In this document: piece by piece, positions 18,458 through 28,096 of the stretch | Numbering within the stretch: the first letter of the stretch is position 1 | How the letters are laid out: every line of letters begins with the position of its first letter | Assembly (NCBI GenBank): GCA_937959275.1 | Contig: CALGLU010000036.1 | Location: 62,001 to 126,000, forward strand | Direction of reading: 5' to 3' | Length of the DNA stretch: 64,000 nucleotides | Source: an uncultured Saprospiraceae bacterium | GTDB lineage: Bacteria; Bacteroidota; Bacteroidia; Chitinophagales; Saprospiraceae | Position numbers and translations under genes: made by a program | The notes under the pieces: model-generated | What the model saw: only the letters and a program-made list of their open reading frames with translations | Databases searched by the model: none | Told to the model about the DNA's origin: nothing

Positions 18458-19051
18458 ATGGTAGCAATAATAGACTATGATGCCGGAAATACCTGCAGTG
18501 TGATCAATGCACTGAAGAGGCTTGATGTCAATTTTGAATTGACTTCAGATGCCAATAAAATATTGGCTGCGGATAAAGTTATTTTTCCTGGAGTAGGGCA
18601 TGCGACACAGGCGATGAAGGCATTGAATGATAAGGGATTGGTTGACACAATTAAATTGGTGAAGCAACCGCTATTGGGGATTTGTATTGGGATGCAGTTG
18701 TTGTGTGATTTTTCTGTGGAGGGTAACACGCGCTGTTTGGGTATATTTGACGCTATCGTGCAAAAGTTTGTGCCGCTTGCTTATGAAGATTTTCATAAGG
18801 TGCCACATATGGGTTGGAATAAATTGACCTCAACGGAGGATGACTTGTTTGCGGGGATTGATGATGGAGCCTATGTCTACTTTGTGCATAGTTATTTTGT
18901 AGAAGAGAATGCACGAACCATTGGAGAGTCACATTATAACCATCCGTTTTCAGCAGCCATTCGCAAGGATAATTTCTATGGTGTCCAGTTTCATGCAGAG
19001 AAGAGTGGAGCCGTTGGGCAGCAAATCCTTCAAAATTTTCTAGAGTTATGA
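18458..19051 (+). CDS. hisH: Imidazole glycerol phosphate synthase, glutamine amidotransferase subunit
   Basis: 197 residues, class I glutamine amidotransferase. The nucleophile is Cys76 in GICIGMQLL; the His/Glu pair is in YGVQFHAEKSG. The start MVAIIDYDAGN is typical, and KVPHMGWNKL and YFVHSYF are HisH landmarks. It supplies ammonia to HisF. Its stop overlaps the hisA start. Confidence 0.97.
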   Translation: MVAIIDYDAGNTCSVINALKRLDVNFELTSDANKILAADKVIFPGVGHATQAMKALNDKGLVDTIKLVKQPLLGICIGMQLLCDFSVEGNTRCLGIFDAIVQKFVPLAYEDFHKVPHMGWNKLTSTEDDLFAGIDDGAYVYFVHSYFVEENARTIGESHYNHPFSAAIRKDNFYGVQFHAEKSGAVGQQILQNFLEL

Positions 19052-19800
19052 TTCGAATATTGCCGGCAATAGATATGATCGATGGTCAATGTGTGCGCTT
19101 GACAAAGGGCGACTATGCGACGAAGAAAGTATATGGTGATGATCCTTTGGAGATGGCGAAGCAATTTGAAGGTTGCGGCGTGGACCAAATCCATGTTGTA
19201 GATTTAGATGGAGCCAAAGAGCAATACCCAAAGCACTTAAATCAGATTGAACGCATTAAAAGTCATACGAGCCTTAAGATAGAATTTGGCGGAGGCATTA
19301 AGACAAAGCAAGCCTTGGAAGATTGTGATCAGGCTGGTGTAGATCAATTTATTATTGGGAGTTTGGCTGTGAAGTCGCCAGAGATTGTTTGCGGATGGTT
19401 AGCTGACTTTGAGCCTGACAGATTTGTCTTGGGCGCGGATGTGCAGGATGGTTTTATTGCTATAAATGGTTGGCAGGAAAAAAGTGAGATGAGTCTGAAT
19501 GCGTTTATTTCGCTGTATCATAAACAAGGCGCAAGCTATTTTTTGTGTACAGACATTAATAAAGATGGGATGTTGCAAGGCTCTTCAAAAGACCTGTATC
19601 AATCATTGCTAGTCGATTTTCCGGCGATCAAATTAATTGCAAGTGGCGGCGTATCGAGTATGGCAGAGGTTAAAGAGTTAGAGGCGATGGGCTGTGATGG
19701 GGCGATTATTGGTAAAGCGATCTATGAAGGGAGGATTGAGATGGAGGAGTTTAGGGAGTTTGTGGGGGGTAAGGAGAAGGAAGAGGGAAGATGGAAGTAG
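19048..19800 (+). CDS. hisA: ProFAR isomerase
   Basis: 250 residues, a (beta/alpha)8 barrel. Catalytic Asp9 is in LPAIDMIDG and the second Asp is in LGADVQDG; the phosphate loops are EFGGGIKTK and ASGGVSS. It isomerises ProFAR to PRFAR. The family fold ends around REFVGG; the last ten or so residues (KEKEEGRWK) are encoded by G/A-rich DNA that merges into the heptamer array following the gene, so the C-terminus appears to have been extended by repeat sequence. Confidence 0.96.
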   Translation: MIRILPAIDMIDGQCVRLTKGDYATKKVYGDDPLEMAKQFEGCGVDQIHVVDLDGAKEQYPKHLNQIERIKSHTSLKIEFGGGIKTKQALEDCDQAGVDQFIIGSLAVKSPEIVCGWLADFEPDRFVLGADVQDGFIAINGWQEKSEMSLNAFISLYHKQGASYFLCTDINKDGMLQGSSKDLYQSLLVDFPAIKLIASGGVSSMAEVKELEAMGCDGAIIGKAIYEGRIEMEEFREFVGGKEKEEGRWK

Positions 19801-19820
19801 GGAGTAGGGAGTAGGGAGAT

Positions 19821-19869
19821 GGAAGTGGGAAGTGGGAAGTGGGAAGTGGGAAGTGGGAAGTGGGAAGTG
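19821..19869 (+). repeat. Tandem array, seven copies of GGAAGTG
   Basis: Seven exact head-to-tail copies of a 7-base unit, preceded from about 19790 by degenerate GGGAGTA-like units that include the hisA stop codon. A 7-base unit is not a multiple of three, so copy-number change extending into the coding end would change the reading frame. Confidence 0.9.
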
Positions 19870-19908
19870 GGGAGCAATTGATATTGATATTGACACTGAC
19901 ATTGTTGG

Positions 19909-19942
19909 ATTTTAATTTTGATTTAAATTTAAATTTTGATTT
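19909..19942. repeat. A/T simple repeat before hisF
   Basis: ATTTTAATTTTGATTT-type units. This is the reverse-strand form of the hexamer array found after hisB and after priA. It separates hisA from hisF. Confidence 0.55.
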
Positions 19943-19948
19943 ATAAAG

Positions 19949-20704
19949 ATGCTAGCAAAACGAATAATCCCTTGTTTAGATATCAAAAATGGCCGCACAG
20001 TAAAGGGTGTTAATTTTGAAAATTTGCGTGATGCTGGTGATCCTGTTGAGTTGGCGAAGCGTTATGCTGAGGAGGGGGCAGATGAATTGGTGTTTTTAGA
20101 TATTTCTGCCACAATAGAAGAGCGAGAGACATTGTATGAATTAGTGACAAAGGTGGGAGAGCAGATAAATATACCCTATGCAGTTGGTGGTGGGATTAGT
20201 AGTGTTGAGCAAACATATAAGTTGCTGCGATGTGGAGCTGAAAAGGTGTCGGTGAATTCATCAGCCGTTAGAGATCCTAAATTGATCAAGGAGATTTCAG
20301 CAGAGTATGGATCGCAGTGCATGGTGGTAGCGATTGATGCGCGGCAGGTAGGTGATAAATGGGTTGTGCATACGCACGGTGGGTCGCGAGCTACGGAGTT
20401 AGAATTGTTTGGCTGGGCGAAACGTGTGCAGGATTTAGGCGCAGGGGAGATCTTATTTACATCAATGGATCATGATGGAACGAAGGCAGGATTTGCTATT
20501 GATGCCTTATTTCAAATGAATGAAGAGTTAAGTATACCGGTGATTGCTTCAGGCGGGGCTGGTAATAAAGAACATTTTAAAGAGGTCTTTGAGAAGGCAA
20601 ATGCTGATGCAGCTTTGGCGGCAAGTGTTTTTCACTTTGGTGAGATTCCAATCCCTGACTTGAAGCAGTATCTTTCAGCTCATAATATAGAAATGCGAAA
20701 CTGA
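19949..20704 (+). CDS. hisF: Imidazole glycerol phosphate synthase, cyclase subunit
   Basis: 251 residues, a (beta/alpha)8 barrel. Catalytic Asp11 is in [14 protein letters not shown] and the second Asp is in [19 protein letters not shown] and ASGGAGN are the phosphate loops, and [16 protein letters not shown] is a HisF hallmark. It works with HisH to give IGP and AICAR. It is separated from hisA by 148 bases of repeats and followed immediately by hisIE. Confidence 0.97.
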   Translation: MLAKRIIPCLDIKNGRTVKGVNFENLRDAGDPVELAKRYAEEGADELVFLDISATIEERETLYELVTKVGEQINIPYAVGGGISSVEQTYKLLRCGAEKVSVNSSAVRDPKLIKEISAEYGSQCMVVAIDARQVGDKWVVHTHGGSRATELELFGWAKRVQDLGAGEILFTSMDHDGTKAGFAIDALFQMNEELSIPVIASGGAGNKEHFKEVFEKANADAALAASVFHFGEIPIPDLKQYLSAHNIEMRN

Positions 20705-20705
20705 T

Positions 20706-21299
20706 ATGGAATTAAAATTTGATGCACAAACAGGGCTTATTCCGGCGATCATTCAAGATGCCACGACGTCTAAGGTACTGATGCTTGGGTATATGAATCA
20801 AGAGTCGTTCGATAAAACGCAGGAGATTGGATTGGTTACTTTTTTTAGTCGATCGAAGCAGCGCTTGTGGACCAAAGGAGAAGAGAGTGGTCATCATCTA
20901 GAGGTTGTTAGTATGAGTAATGACTGTGATAATGACACCTTGTTAATTAAGGCTAAGCCTAAAGGACCTACCTGCCACACAGGTGCTGATACTTGCTGGA
21001 ATGAATCCAACCAAGCTGATGTTTCGTTTTTAAATCATTTAGAAGCTGTAATTAAAGACAGAAAAGATAATCCGACTGATGAGTCTTACACGTCTAGTTT
21101 GTTTAAAAAAGGGATTAACAAAGTTGCGCAGAAAGTAGGGGAGGAAGCAGTTGAGTTGGTTATTGAAGCGAAGGATGATAATGATGACTTATTTAAGGGT
21201 GAGGCGGCAGATCTGTTGTATCACTATCTTATCCTATTGCAAGCTAAAGAAATAAAACTAAGTGAAATCATAGAGGTCTTAGCTGATCGACATAAATAA
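20706..21299 (+). CDS. hisI: Bifunctional phosphoribosyl-AMP cyclohydrolase / phosphoribosyl-ATP pyrophosphatase
   Basis: 197 residues, the HisIE fusion. The N-terminal HisI has TFFSRSKQRLWTKGEESGH, metal ligands in NDCDNDTLLIKA, and GPTCHTGADTCW. The C-terminal HisE starts near residue 105 with SYTSSLFKKGINKVAQKVGE and EAVELVIEAKDD. It performs the second and third steps. It is the last gene of the operon, one base after hisF. Confidence 0.96.
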   Translation: MELKFDAQTGLIPAIIQDATTSKVLMLGYMNQESFDKTQEIGLVTFFSRSKQRLWTKGEESGHHLEVVSMSNDCDNDTLLIKAKPKGPTCHTGADTCWNESNQADVSFLNHLEAVIKDRKDNPTDESYTSSLFKKGINKVAQKVGEEAVELVIEAKDDNDDLFKGEAADLLYHYLILLQAKEIKLSEIIEVLADRHK

Positions 21300-21634
21300 T
21301 ATTAATCATCTTCAATATAGATGTCTGGTAACTTTAGACATTTCACTCGTGATTTAAAAAATAATGGCTCTCTAAGTCCATTCATGCTTTTCAACAACAT
21401 TATAACAAGTTTACAAGGCCAATTTTATTTCCCTTAATTGATTTGATGTTTTGTAGCTATTCTTTTGTTTTCATAAACTATAAGACCATATTAGATATAT
21501 GATTACACAATATGTGGTTTTATGGTAAACTAAATATTTTATAATTTACGTATTGTAAACTATTTTGGTAATGTTTCAAAATATTTCACATTATCAAAAC
21601 GAATGGCTTAAGCTTAATCCAACAAATAAATACT
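21300..21634. other. Spacer after the his operon
   Basis: No gene. A weak hairpin ATGTCT (21321-21326) / AGACAT (21336-21341) followed by TTT is the only terminator candidate. The rest is AT-rich upstream DNA of the next gene. Confidence 0.4.
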
Positions 21635-22627
21635 ATGAATGAGCAAAAAGAGATACAAGAAACCTATTTCAACTTCTTGGGTAAGCGGCATTGTAATCAG
21701 ACGGTCTTGAATGATACGATGGAGGTATTACATCTTAGAAAAGGAGCTGCTTATAAACGAATGAATGGTGATTCTGCACTGACTACGGCCGAGTTGATGC
21801 GATTGTCAAAGCACTTTAATGTGTCTATTGATACGGCATTAGGTAATGAGGATTTTGTGTCTTTCCAACACCCCTTTTTGGATCGTAAAAGTGATGTTGA
21901 TTTTTTAGATCGTCTTGGCTTTTATTTAAAGCCAATCGCCAAGATGGAAAATAGCAATCTCATTTATTTGACGAATGAGTTGCCTGTCTTTTATTATTTT
22001 TCTCATAAACACATCTTTACCTTTTTGAATGCGGTGTGGAATCATTTGCATTGGCAAGATGATCGACTCGTCATTCGAGAAGTTAAGCAGGTTGATTCTA
22101 GACTTGAGCAATTAAGAACAGATGTTGATAAGTATTACGCAGGTCAGGAAATTACAGAAATCTGGAATTCTAATATGTTTGCTAATCTGTATCAGCAAGT
22201 TATTTTTAGTATTACAATCCGTGCGTTTGAGGACGTGAATTTCATTGCAAAATTAATAAAGGACATCGAATCTTTAATAGCACATCTTCACTCACTAGCA
22301 TCTGTTGGAGAGAAGAAAGGTGAAGGCGACAGCACTAAATTTAATATCTATTTAAATGAATTTGGCAATTACCTGAATATGGTCATCTTCCAATCTGAGA
22401 AATTAAATGTGACTTTCTTAGGTTATGATATTCCTCAATTCATTGTGAGTCATAATCAGAAATTTTTCGAATATTCTAAAGATTGGGTGGATCGAATCCG
22501 TAAGCGATCGGTGCTGATTTCCTCTGGTGGCTATCAATACAGAGAATTATATTTCAGAAAAATGGAAAACGATTTTCAAGCCTTTAAAGAATCTGCTGAG
22601 AAACTTGTCGATGTGTATTATGCATAG
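21635..22627 (+). CDS. Helix-turn-helix regulator with large helical C-terminal domain
   Basis: 330 residues. Residues 15-75 form a Cro/XRE-like helix-turn-helix (NDTMEVLHLRKGAAYKRMNG, then LTTAELMRLSKHFNVSIDTAL). The remaining 250 residues are helical and contain no recognisable enzymatic or ligand motif. The layout resembles cytoplasmic regulators seen in Saprospiria-like genomes. It is monocistronic. Target unknown. Confidence 0.6.
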   Translation: MNEQKEIQETYFNFLGKRHCNQTVLNDTMEVLHLRKGAAYKRMNGDSALTTAELMRLSKHFNVSIDTALGNEDFVSFQHPFLDRKSDVDFLDRLGFYLKPIAKMENSNLIYLTNELPVFYYFSHKHIFTFLNAVWNHLHWQDDRLVIREVKQVDSRLEQLRTDVDKYYAGQEITEIWNSNMFANLYQQVIFSITIRAFEDVNFIAKLIKDIESLIAHLHSLASVGEKKGEGDSTKFNIYLNEFGNYLNMVIFQSEKLNVTFLGYDIPQFIVSHNQKFFEYSKDWVDRIRKRSVLISSGGYQYRELYFRKMENDFQAFKESAEKLVDVYYA

Positions 22628-22707
22628 TCAGAAGTATTTTTGTTAGGTCTATTTAGAATCAGACCATTTCTGATTATCTTGACTGATAAAGAATATAAAA
22701 GTGTAGA

Positions 22708-23592
22708 ATGGGGAATAGGATATCTAATATAGTAGCTAGGTTTAATCAACCTTTTCCAGAGAAGAAGAGCTTTAAACATGTTGTCAATTCTGCGTTTTGG
22801 GTTGGCTTGTTTATTACCGCATTCTTATATTTTTTTAGACCTTATGGATTTCAAAATGCTAGATTTAGTATTGTTGGATATACCATTATTTTTGGCCTGA
22901 TCACATTTGTGACGATTATCTTGTTTGAATGGGTTGTGACGAATTGGGTTGGACTGAGTAGGGATAATGATAATTGGACGCTATGGAAATGGTTGGTTTT
23001 AACATTGGTGCTCATTTTTTGTATTTCTATCGGGAATTATTTATTCATGCTCTATTTAGAAAATACCAGCTTTAGTTTTAATGGCTTGTTTCAAATGATC
23101 ATTAGCACTTTTGTTCTTGGTCTTTTCCCAACCGTTATTTCTGGGCTATTGATACAAATAAATGCCATAAAGAAAAATGAAAAACAAGCTCTAAAATTAC
23201 AACCTCAAAAAGTCGCTGCAAACCAATCCGCAAATACAATTAAGCTGTTAGGACAAAATACAGATCAGTTCATTGAGTTTACTTCTGACCAACTTTTATT
23301 TGTTGAGGCTCAATCTAATTATGTATCAGTTGCCTTAATTGAAGATGAGGCATTGCGAAAAGAAAGCATTCGAAATACCATTCAAAATGTACATAATCAA
23401 ATCCCTTCAAATCTGCTTGTCCGCTGTCACCGGTCTTATTTGGTCAACCCGATGAAGATCATATCGGTAAGAGGTAATGCCCAAGGGCTCAGATTAACTA
23501 TAGATGGTTTACTTAACGATGAAATTCCAGTATCAAGATCTTATATGAAGTCCATCAATGAAAAACTCTCCGCACTAAAGCAAGATTCTTAA
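22708..23592 (+). CDS. Membrane-anchored LytTR-domain transcription regulator
   Basis: 294 residues: four membrane segments (about 30-50, 60-85, 95-115, 125-150), then a C-terminal LytTR DNA-binding domain (about 175-290) with the characteristic LLFVEAQSNYVSV, LVRCHRSYLVNPMKI and VSRSYMKSI blocks. There is no receiver domain, so it is a one-component membrane regulator. It converges on the next gene, with a four-base overlap of the 3' ends. Confidence 0.85.
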   Translation: MGNRISNIVARFNQPFPEKKSFKHVVNSAFWVGLFITAFLYFFRPYGFQNARFSIVGYTIIFGLITFVTIILFEWVVTNWVGLSRDNDNWTLWKWLVLTLVLIFCISIGNYLFMLYLENTSFSFNGLFQMIISTFVLGLFPTVISGLLIQINAIKKNEKQALKLQPQKVAANQSANTIKLLGQNTDQFIEFTSDQLLFVEAQSNYVSVALIEDEALRKESIRNTIQNVHNQIPSNLLVRCHRSYLVNPMKIISVRGNAQGLRLTIDGLLNDEIPVSRSYMKSINEKLSALKQDS

Positions 23593-24308
23593 GACCTAGA
23601 ATACTGAATCTCTTTCAATTCATCTGGCTTTCGTTTTTCATATTTCGATTTTAAAACTTTAATTGCTATTGTCCCAATAATAGTAGGTAGTATCCACGGA
23701 AGGATTTGCCAATAGCCAACTAAAACCTTACTCATGAAAGCTCTCCCACCAAAAGCAAAAAATGCCGTGTATGCCGCTATGCCACTAATAATCATACTTG
23801 AAAAATGATCGACCAGCCAGTTAACGTTCAAAGGGGGATTTCTCATCTCCTTAATCCATGCGGGAAGGTCAGACGCACCTAGGAATCCAAAAATGAAGAG
23901 TAGGGGATGTACCTCATGATTCAGATACAGGTAGGTTCCGTATGAGATTAGACTAAGAGCACATAAGATGATGACTAGACGGAAGGAGATATGCATCAAC
24001 CAAAACGATTTTGACATTGATTTTTTATATTTTAAAACAGCCGTGCCATACCATATCGGTTGTGCCGTTATAAGTGTTAAAAAGCCTAGAAATATGGCCG
24101 AATTATAATTGCCAACAATGACATTCTTGATACAAAGTAAAGCGGCACTAATGACAACGCCAGTCATGAGGAATACATAGATCTTGCCCAGCTTATTATG
24201 CCATTGACCTCCTTTCTTAGTGAAAACTGCCGGCAGCCAGAACACAACTAAACTAATCGTTCCAAAAAATATGTGAATAAATAAAAGACCTTTCGATGCT
24301 ATTTCCAT
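23589..24308 (-). CDS. DUF2306-like integral membrane protein
   Basis: 239 residues with about six to seven membrane helices. The start, HIFFGTISLVVFWLPAVFTKKGGQWHNKLGKIYV, broken by a conserved KGG-x-WH-x-x-x-G loop, is the hallmark of DUF2306 proteins. It is a predicted inner-membrane protein of unknown activity. Confidence 0.65.
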   Translation of the reverse strand: MEIASKGLLFIHIFFGTISLVVFWLPAVFTKKGGQWHNKLGKIYVFLMTGVVISAALLCIKNVIVGNYNSAIFLGFLTLITAQPIWYGTAVLKYKKSMSKSFWLMHISFRLVIILCALSLISYGTYLYLNHEVHPLLFIFGFLGASDLPAWIKEMRNPPLNVNWLVDHFSSMIISGIAAYTAFFAFGGRAFMSKVLVGYWQILPWILPTIIGTIAIKVLKSKYEKRKPDELKEIQYSRS

Positions 24309-24664
24309 GGCTATTATGATTTGTGATTCAATGTTACGGATGATAAATGAATATTGAAAGTCGAAGGGATAAATACCAAGGAATAGGGCTGTTTAGCAGC
24401 CAAAGGGACGATTGTCATTGACTTAGGGATGAATGGCAAAGGTGTCAGGGACTACTAAGCTCGACCAAAGGGAGAGATTGGTAAGCCTGGCTTTTATTAA
24501 GCTAAGTCAAAACAGAATTAGGTGGGCCCGACTTTTGCACTAGGGTTAAGCTCGGCCAAAGAAGAGATTGTTAATCCTGGCTTTTATTTTTAATGTTATT
24601 TAAAATCATTTATAGTATAACTATTTAAAATTTTATCTTCAACAAAACGTAGCAAATCGACAAA
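24309..24664. other. Spacer with an imperfect 43-bp direct repeat
   Basis: No gene. The segments at 24456-24498 and 24547-24588 are about 90 percent identical over 42-43 bases (both begin TAAGCTCG and end CCTGGCTTTTATT). The repeats separate the membrane-protein gene from the divergently oriented dehydratase operon and may be remnants of a duplicated control region. Confidence 0.6.
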
Positions 24665-25498
24665 ATGAAAGCCTATAATACCATTCAAGGTATCCTTATT
24701 GAAGACAAAGAACTGTACTATCTAATTGGTGGTCATTGGGACGAATTTATCAATAATGACCAAGTGTATGCAAATACCATAGATAAAATAAAAAACCTTC
24801 AATCATTGAGTGAAGGTTCAGAGTTATTAGATGAAGAATTATTGGCGCCTATTGGTAATCAAGAGATTTGGGCATCAGGTGTCACGTACTATCGAAGTCG
24901 TGAAGCTAGAATTGAAGAATCAAAAGATGCCGGTGGTGGTGATTTTTATGATCGTGTATACTATGCTGATCGACCAGAGTTGTTTTTCAAAAGTCCATCA
25001 TATCGAGCAGTTGGCCCCTTTGATAAAGTAAGAATTCGAAGGGATTCTAAGTGGAATGTACCTGAACCTGAATTGACTCTTGTCGTCACCTCAAGTGGGA
25101 AGATTATTGGTTATACGATTGGTAATGATATGAGTTCTCGAGATATAGAAGGGGAGAATCCTTTGTATTTACCGCAGGCAAAAAGCTATGATAAATCAGC
25201 AGCTGTTGGCCCTTGCGTATACATTACAGAAGAGGCGTTGTCAAAGGAAACCAATATCCATATCCAAATTAATAGATCAGGTGATATCGTTTTTCAGGAT
25301 AAAACGAATATCGGACAAATCAAACGATCGTTTTCAACACTAGTCGAATATTTGTTTCGCGAAACATCTTTCCCCCATGGCGTGTTACTCATGACAGGAA
25401 CTGGGATTGTACCTCCAGATGAATTTACATTGCAAAGCAAAGATGAAATACATATAACCATTGACTCAATCGGAACACTCATAAATACAGTAGAATAA
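24665..25498 (+). CDS. FAH-family dehydratase, probably 2-keto-3-deoxy-pentonate dehydratase
   Basis: 277 residues, fumarylacetoacetate-hydrolase fold. Visible are [27 protein letters not shown], the metal ligands in [10 protein letters not shown], and [20 protein letters not shown], the pattern of 2-keto-3-deoxy-D-arabinonate dehydratases rather than true FAH enzymes. Such an enzyme removes water to give 2-oxoglutarate semialdehyde, the substrate expected for the dehydrogenase one base downstream. Together they would form the last two steps of a Weimberg-type oxidative sugar-acid pathway. The exact sugar is not decided by the sequence. Confidence 0.75.
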   Translation: MKAYNTIQGILIEDKELYYLIGGHWDEFINNDQVYANTIDKIKNLQSLSEGSELLDEELLAPIGNQEIWASGVTYYRSREARIEESKDAGGGDFYDRVYYADRPELFFKSPSYRAVGPFDKVRIRRDSKWNVPEPELTLVVTSSGKIIGYTIGNDMSSRDIEGENPLYLPQAKSYDKSAAVGPCVYITEEALSKETNIHIQINRSGDIVFQDKTNIGQIKRSFSTLVEYLFRETSFPHGVLLMTGTGIVPPDEFTLQSKDEIHITIDSIGTLINTVE

Positions 25499-25499
25499 T

Positions 25500-27071
25500 A
25501 TGACTATAAGTGGAAAACAATTAATAGGCGAAGCACGATCAGCCGAAGGCTCTATTCATTTTCAAGCAAGGAATCCTGCAACAGGTGAAGCTCTTCCTGT
25601 ATTGTTTACAGAAGCTTTATCAGATGAAGTGGGCCAAGCGGTCTGCTTAGCTGAATCGGCCTTCCCTGCCTACAGAGATATCTCAAACGAAGCCAGAGCG
25701 TTATTTTTAGAGACAATCGCTGATGAGATTTTAGCTTTAGGAGATACTCTTCTAGATAGAGCAATGGAAGAAACCTCACTGCCCTTGGGTAGGCTGACTG
25801 GGGAGCGAGGCCGAACGATGGGTCAACTCAAATTATTCGCCAAGGTCGTCAGAGAAGGCTCTTGGGTAGATGCTCGAATTGACACAGCCCAGCCCGATCG
25901 CCAACCCTTTCCCAAAGCTGACATCAGACAAATGCACATCCCGTTAGGTCCAGTCGGTATTTTTGGAGCAAGTAATTTTCCACTCGCTTTTTCCGTAGCC
26001 GGCGGAGACACTGCATCCGCCCTTGCGGCAGGCTGCCCCGTCGTCGTCAAAGCTCACCCCTTACATCCCGGCACATCCGAATTAGTTGGCCAAGCCATTT
26101 TAGCAGCAGCCAAAAAGACAAATATGCCAAATGGGGTATTCTCCCTCGTGCACGGCAGAGGTGTTGATGTGGGTCTGGCCATTGTCAAGCATCCCGCAAT
26201 TCAGGCCATAGGCTTTACTGGCTCCTTGCGCGGCGGCAAAGCAATCTTCGATGCTGCCAATGCGCGGCAACAGCCCATCCCTGTCTTCGCCGAAATGGGT
26301 AGTACAAATCCAGTCTTTTTATTGCCATCCGCACTTACTGCTGAAACTGCTGCTGGCTTTTGCAACTCCTTGAATCTAGGTGTTGGCCAGTTTTGTACGA
26401 ATCCCGGTATCGTCATAACTGATAACTCACAACAAGCAGAGCATTTTGTAGAATCACTCGGTACAGCTATTAAAGGAGCAACTCCAGGAAATATGTTGAG
26501 TGAAGGCATTAAGCAAAACTATGAAGCTGGTGTAGAAGCTTTGCAACAAGCTGAACAAGTTGCAGTCAAAGCCACTAGCCAAATCGCAGAACATAAAAAT
26601 GCCGTCAGTGGATATTTGTTCTCGACACAAGCTGCCGCGTTTATGACGCATCGACATTTAGAAGAAGAGGTATTTGGCCCTGCTACCTTACATGTCCGTG
26701 CTGACAGCAGTGAAGAATTAATTAAACTGGCAGCATCCTTAGATGGCCATTTGACAGCTACAATATTTGGGACAGCTGAAGAGCTAAAAGAGAATGAAGC
26801 ATTGGTGTCTGTCCTCCAACGAAAAGTGGGACGATTGATCTTTAATAGTTTCCCAACAGGCGTAGAAGTGTGCGACTCGATGGTGCATGGTGGTCCATTC
26901 CCAGCGACGACTGCGAGTCAGTCCACTTCGGTTGGCACTGGAGCGATTAAGAGATTTGCACGTCCGCTCTGCTATCAGGGCTTTCCACAAGAGGCGTTAC
27001 CAGCGGCCATAAAAGACGGCAATCCCTTGGGCCTTCACAGAATGATTGATGGTGAGATAATTAAAGATTAA
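25500..27071 (+). CDS. 2,5-dioxopentanoate (alpha-ketoglutarate semialdehyde) dehydrogenase
   Basis: 523 residues, aldehyde dehydrogenase superfamily, KGSADH type. Catalytic Cys is near 299 in GVGQFCTNPGIV and the general-base Glu near 264 in FAEMGSTNPVF. The cofactor loop is FTGSLRGGKAIFDAA, and FGASNFPLAFSVAGGD and VVKAHPLHPGTS are typical of this subgroup. It oxidises 2-oxoglutarate semialdehyde to 2-oxoglutarate. It begins one base after the dehydratase stop and is three bases before the deacetylase gene. Confidence 0.85.
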   Translation: MTISGKQLIGEARSAEGSIHFQARNPATGEALPVLFTEALSDEVGQAVCLAESAFPAYRDISNEARALFLETIADEILALGDTLLDRAMEETSLPLGRLTGERGRTMGQLKLFAKVVREGSWVDARIDTAQPDRQPFPKADIRQMHIPLGPVGIFGASNFPLAFSVAGGDTASALAAGCPVVVKAHPLHPGTSELVGQAILAAAKKTNMPNGVFSLVHGRGVDVGLAIVKHPAIQAIGFTGSLRGGKAIFDAANARQQPIPVFAEMGSTNPVFLLPSALTAETAAGFCNSLNLGVGQFCTNPGIVITDNSQQAEHFVESLGTAIKGATPGNMLSEGIKQNYEAGVEALQQAEQVAVKATSQIAEHKNAVSGYLFSTQAAAFMTHRHLEEEVFGPATLHVRADSSEELIKLAASLDGHLTATIFGTAEELKENEALVSVLQRKVGRLIFNSFPTGVEVCDSMVHGGPFPATTASQSTSVGTGAIKRFARPLCYQGFPQEALPAAIKDGNPLGLHRMIDGEIIKD

Positions 27072-27073
27072 CC

Positions 27074-27979
27074 TTGCTGAAAATAGCATATTCTCCCGTC
27101 TACAAATATGATTTGCCTCCTAGTCATCGGTTTCCTATGTCCAAATATGAACTCCTGCCTGAGCAGCTTTTATATGAAGGAGCTGTGACGAAAGACCAAT
27201 TTTTTCACCCACCACAGATTGGTCGTGCAGATATTTTATTGACACATACCCGAGACTATCTCACAAAATTAGAACAGCTGTCCCTGAGTCGTAAAGAGAT
27301 TCGGGATATCGGTTTTCCAGTCACAAAAGCTCTTATTGAAAGAGGTAAGCATATTGCGAATGGTACTTTATTGTGTGCCCAATATGCAGCTGTTGATGGT
27401 GTATCAATGAACATAGCTGGCGGCACGCATCATGCGTTTGCAGATAAGGGCGAAGGCTTTTGTGTCTTTAATGATTTTGCAATTGCAGCGAATGTTCTCT
27501 TGAAGAATCAGGTATATAAGCGGATACTGATTGTCGATCTAGATGTTCATCAGGGTAATGGCAATGCCAAGATATTTCAGGATGATCAGCGTGTCTTTAC
27601 CTTCAGTGTGCATGGAGAGAAAAATTATCCGCTGCGAAAGGAAGCCAGTGATTTGGATATTGGTTTAGCTGATCACACCATGGACGGTGTGTATTTAGAA
27701 ACACTAGCAAGACACTTACCTGATATTATCAGTTCGTTCAATCCTGAATTTATTTTTTACTTAGCTGGTGTTGATATTTTGGCAACAGATAAATTAGGTC
27801 GATTGTCTGTGAGTCGGGAAGGGTGTAAGGAGCGTGATCGATTTGTCTTCAACTTGTGCAAAGAGAATGATATACCAGTTGCTGTGAGTATGGGTGGAGG
27901 TTATTCAGAACGCTTAGTGGATATTGTGGAGGCGCATGCGAATACCTTTAGAGTGGCTATGGAGGTTTATGGGTATTAG
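27074..27979 (+). CDS. Histone-deacetylase-family (acetoin-utilisation-type) deacetylase
   Basis: 301 residues, arginase/deacetylase fold, with the zinc and charge-relay motifs GGTHHAF, GFCVFNDFAIAA, DLDVHQGNG and AGVDILATDKLGRL. Bacterial members deacetylate small acylated amines or acyl-lysine proteins. It starts at TTG (27074), two bases after the dehydrogenase stop; no better ATG exists before the conserved start LKIAYSPVYKYDLPPSHRFP. Its place in the sugar-acid operon is not explained by known biochemistry. Confidence 0.85.
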   Translation: MLKIAYSPVYKYDLPPSHRFPMSKYELLPEQLLYEGAVTKDQFFHPPQIGRADILLTHTRDYLTKLEQLSLSRKEIRDIGFPVTKALIERGKHIANGTLLCAQYAAVDGVSMNIAGGTHHAFADKGEGFCVFNDFAIAANVLLKNQVYKRILIVDLDVHQGNGNAKIFQDDQRVFTFSVHGEKNYPLRKEASDLDIGLADHTMDGVYLETLARHLPDIISSFNPEFIFYLAGVDILATDKLGRLSVSREGCKERDRFVFNLCKENDIPVAVSMGGGYSERLVDIVEAHANTFRVAMEVYGY

Positions 27980-28096
27980 AATAAATTAGCTGAATTTGGG
28001 ATTACACTCACATTTGAGCTTATAAAATCTCTATAATAGTATTTTAATTATCTACGAGTTATTTTAGACTACTCAGTAATGAGTATTGAAAATTTA

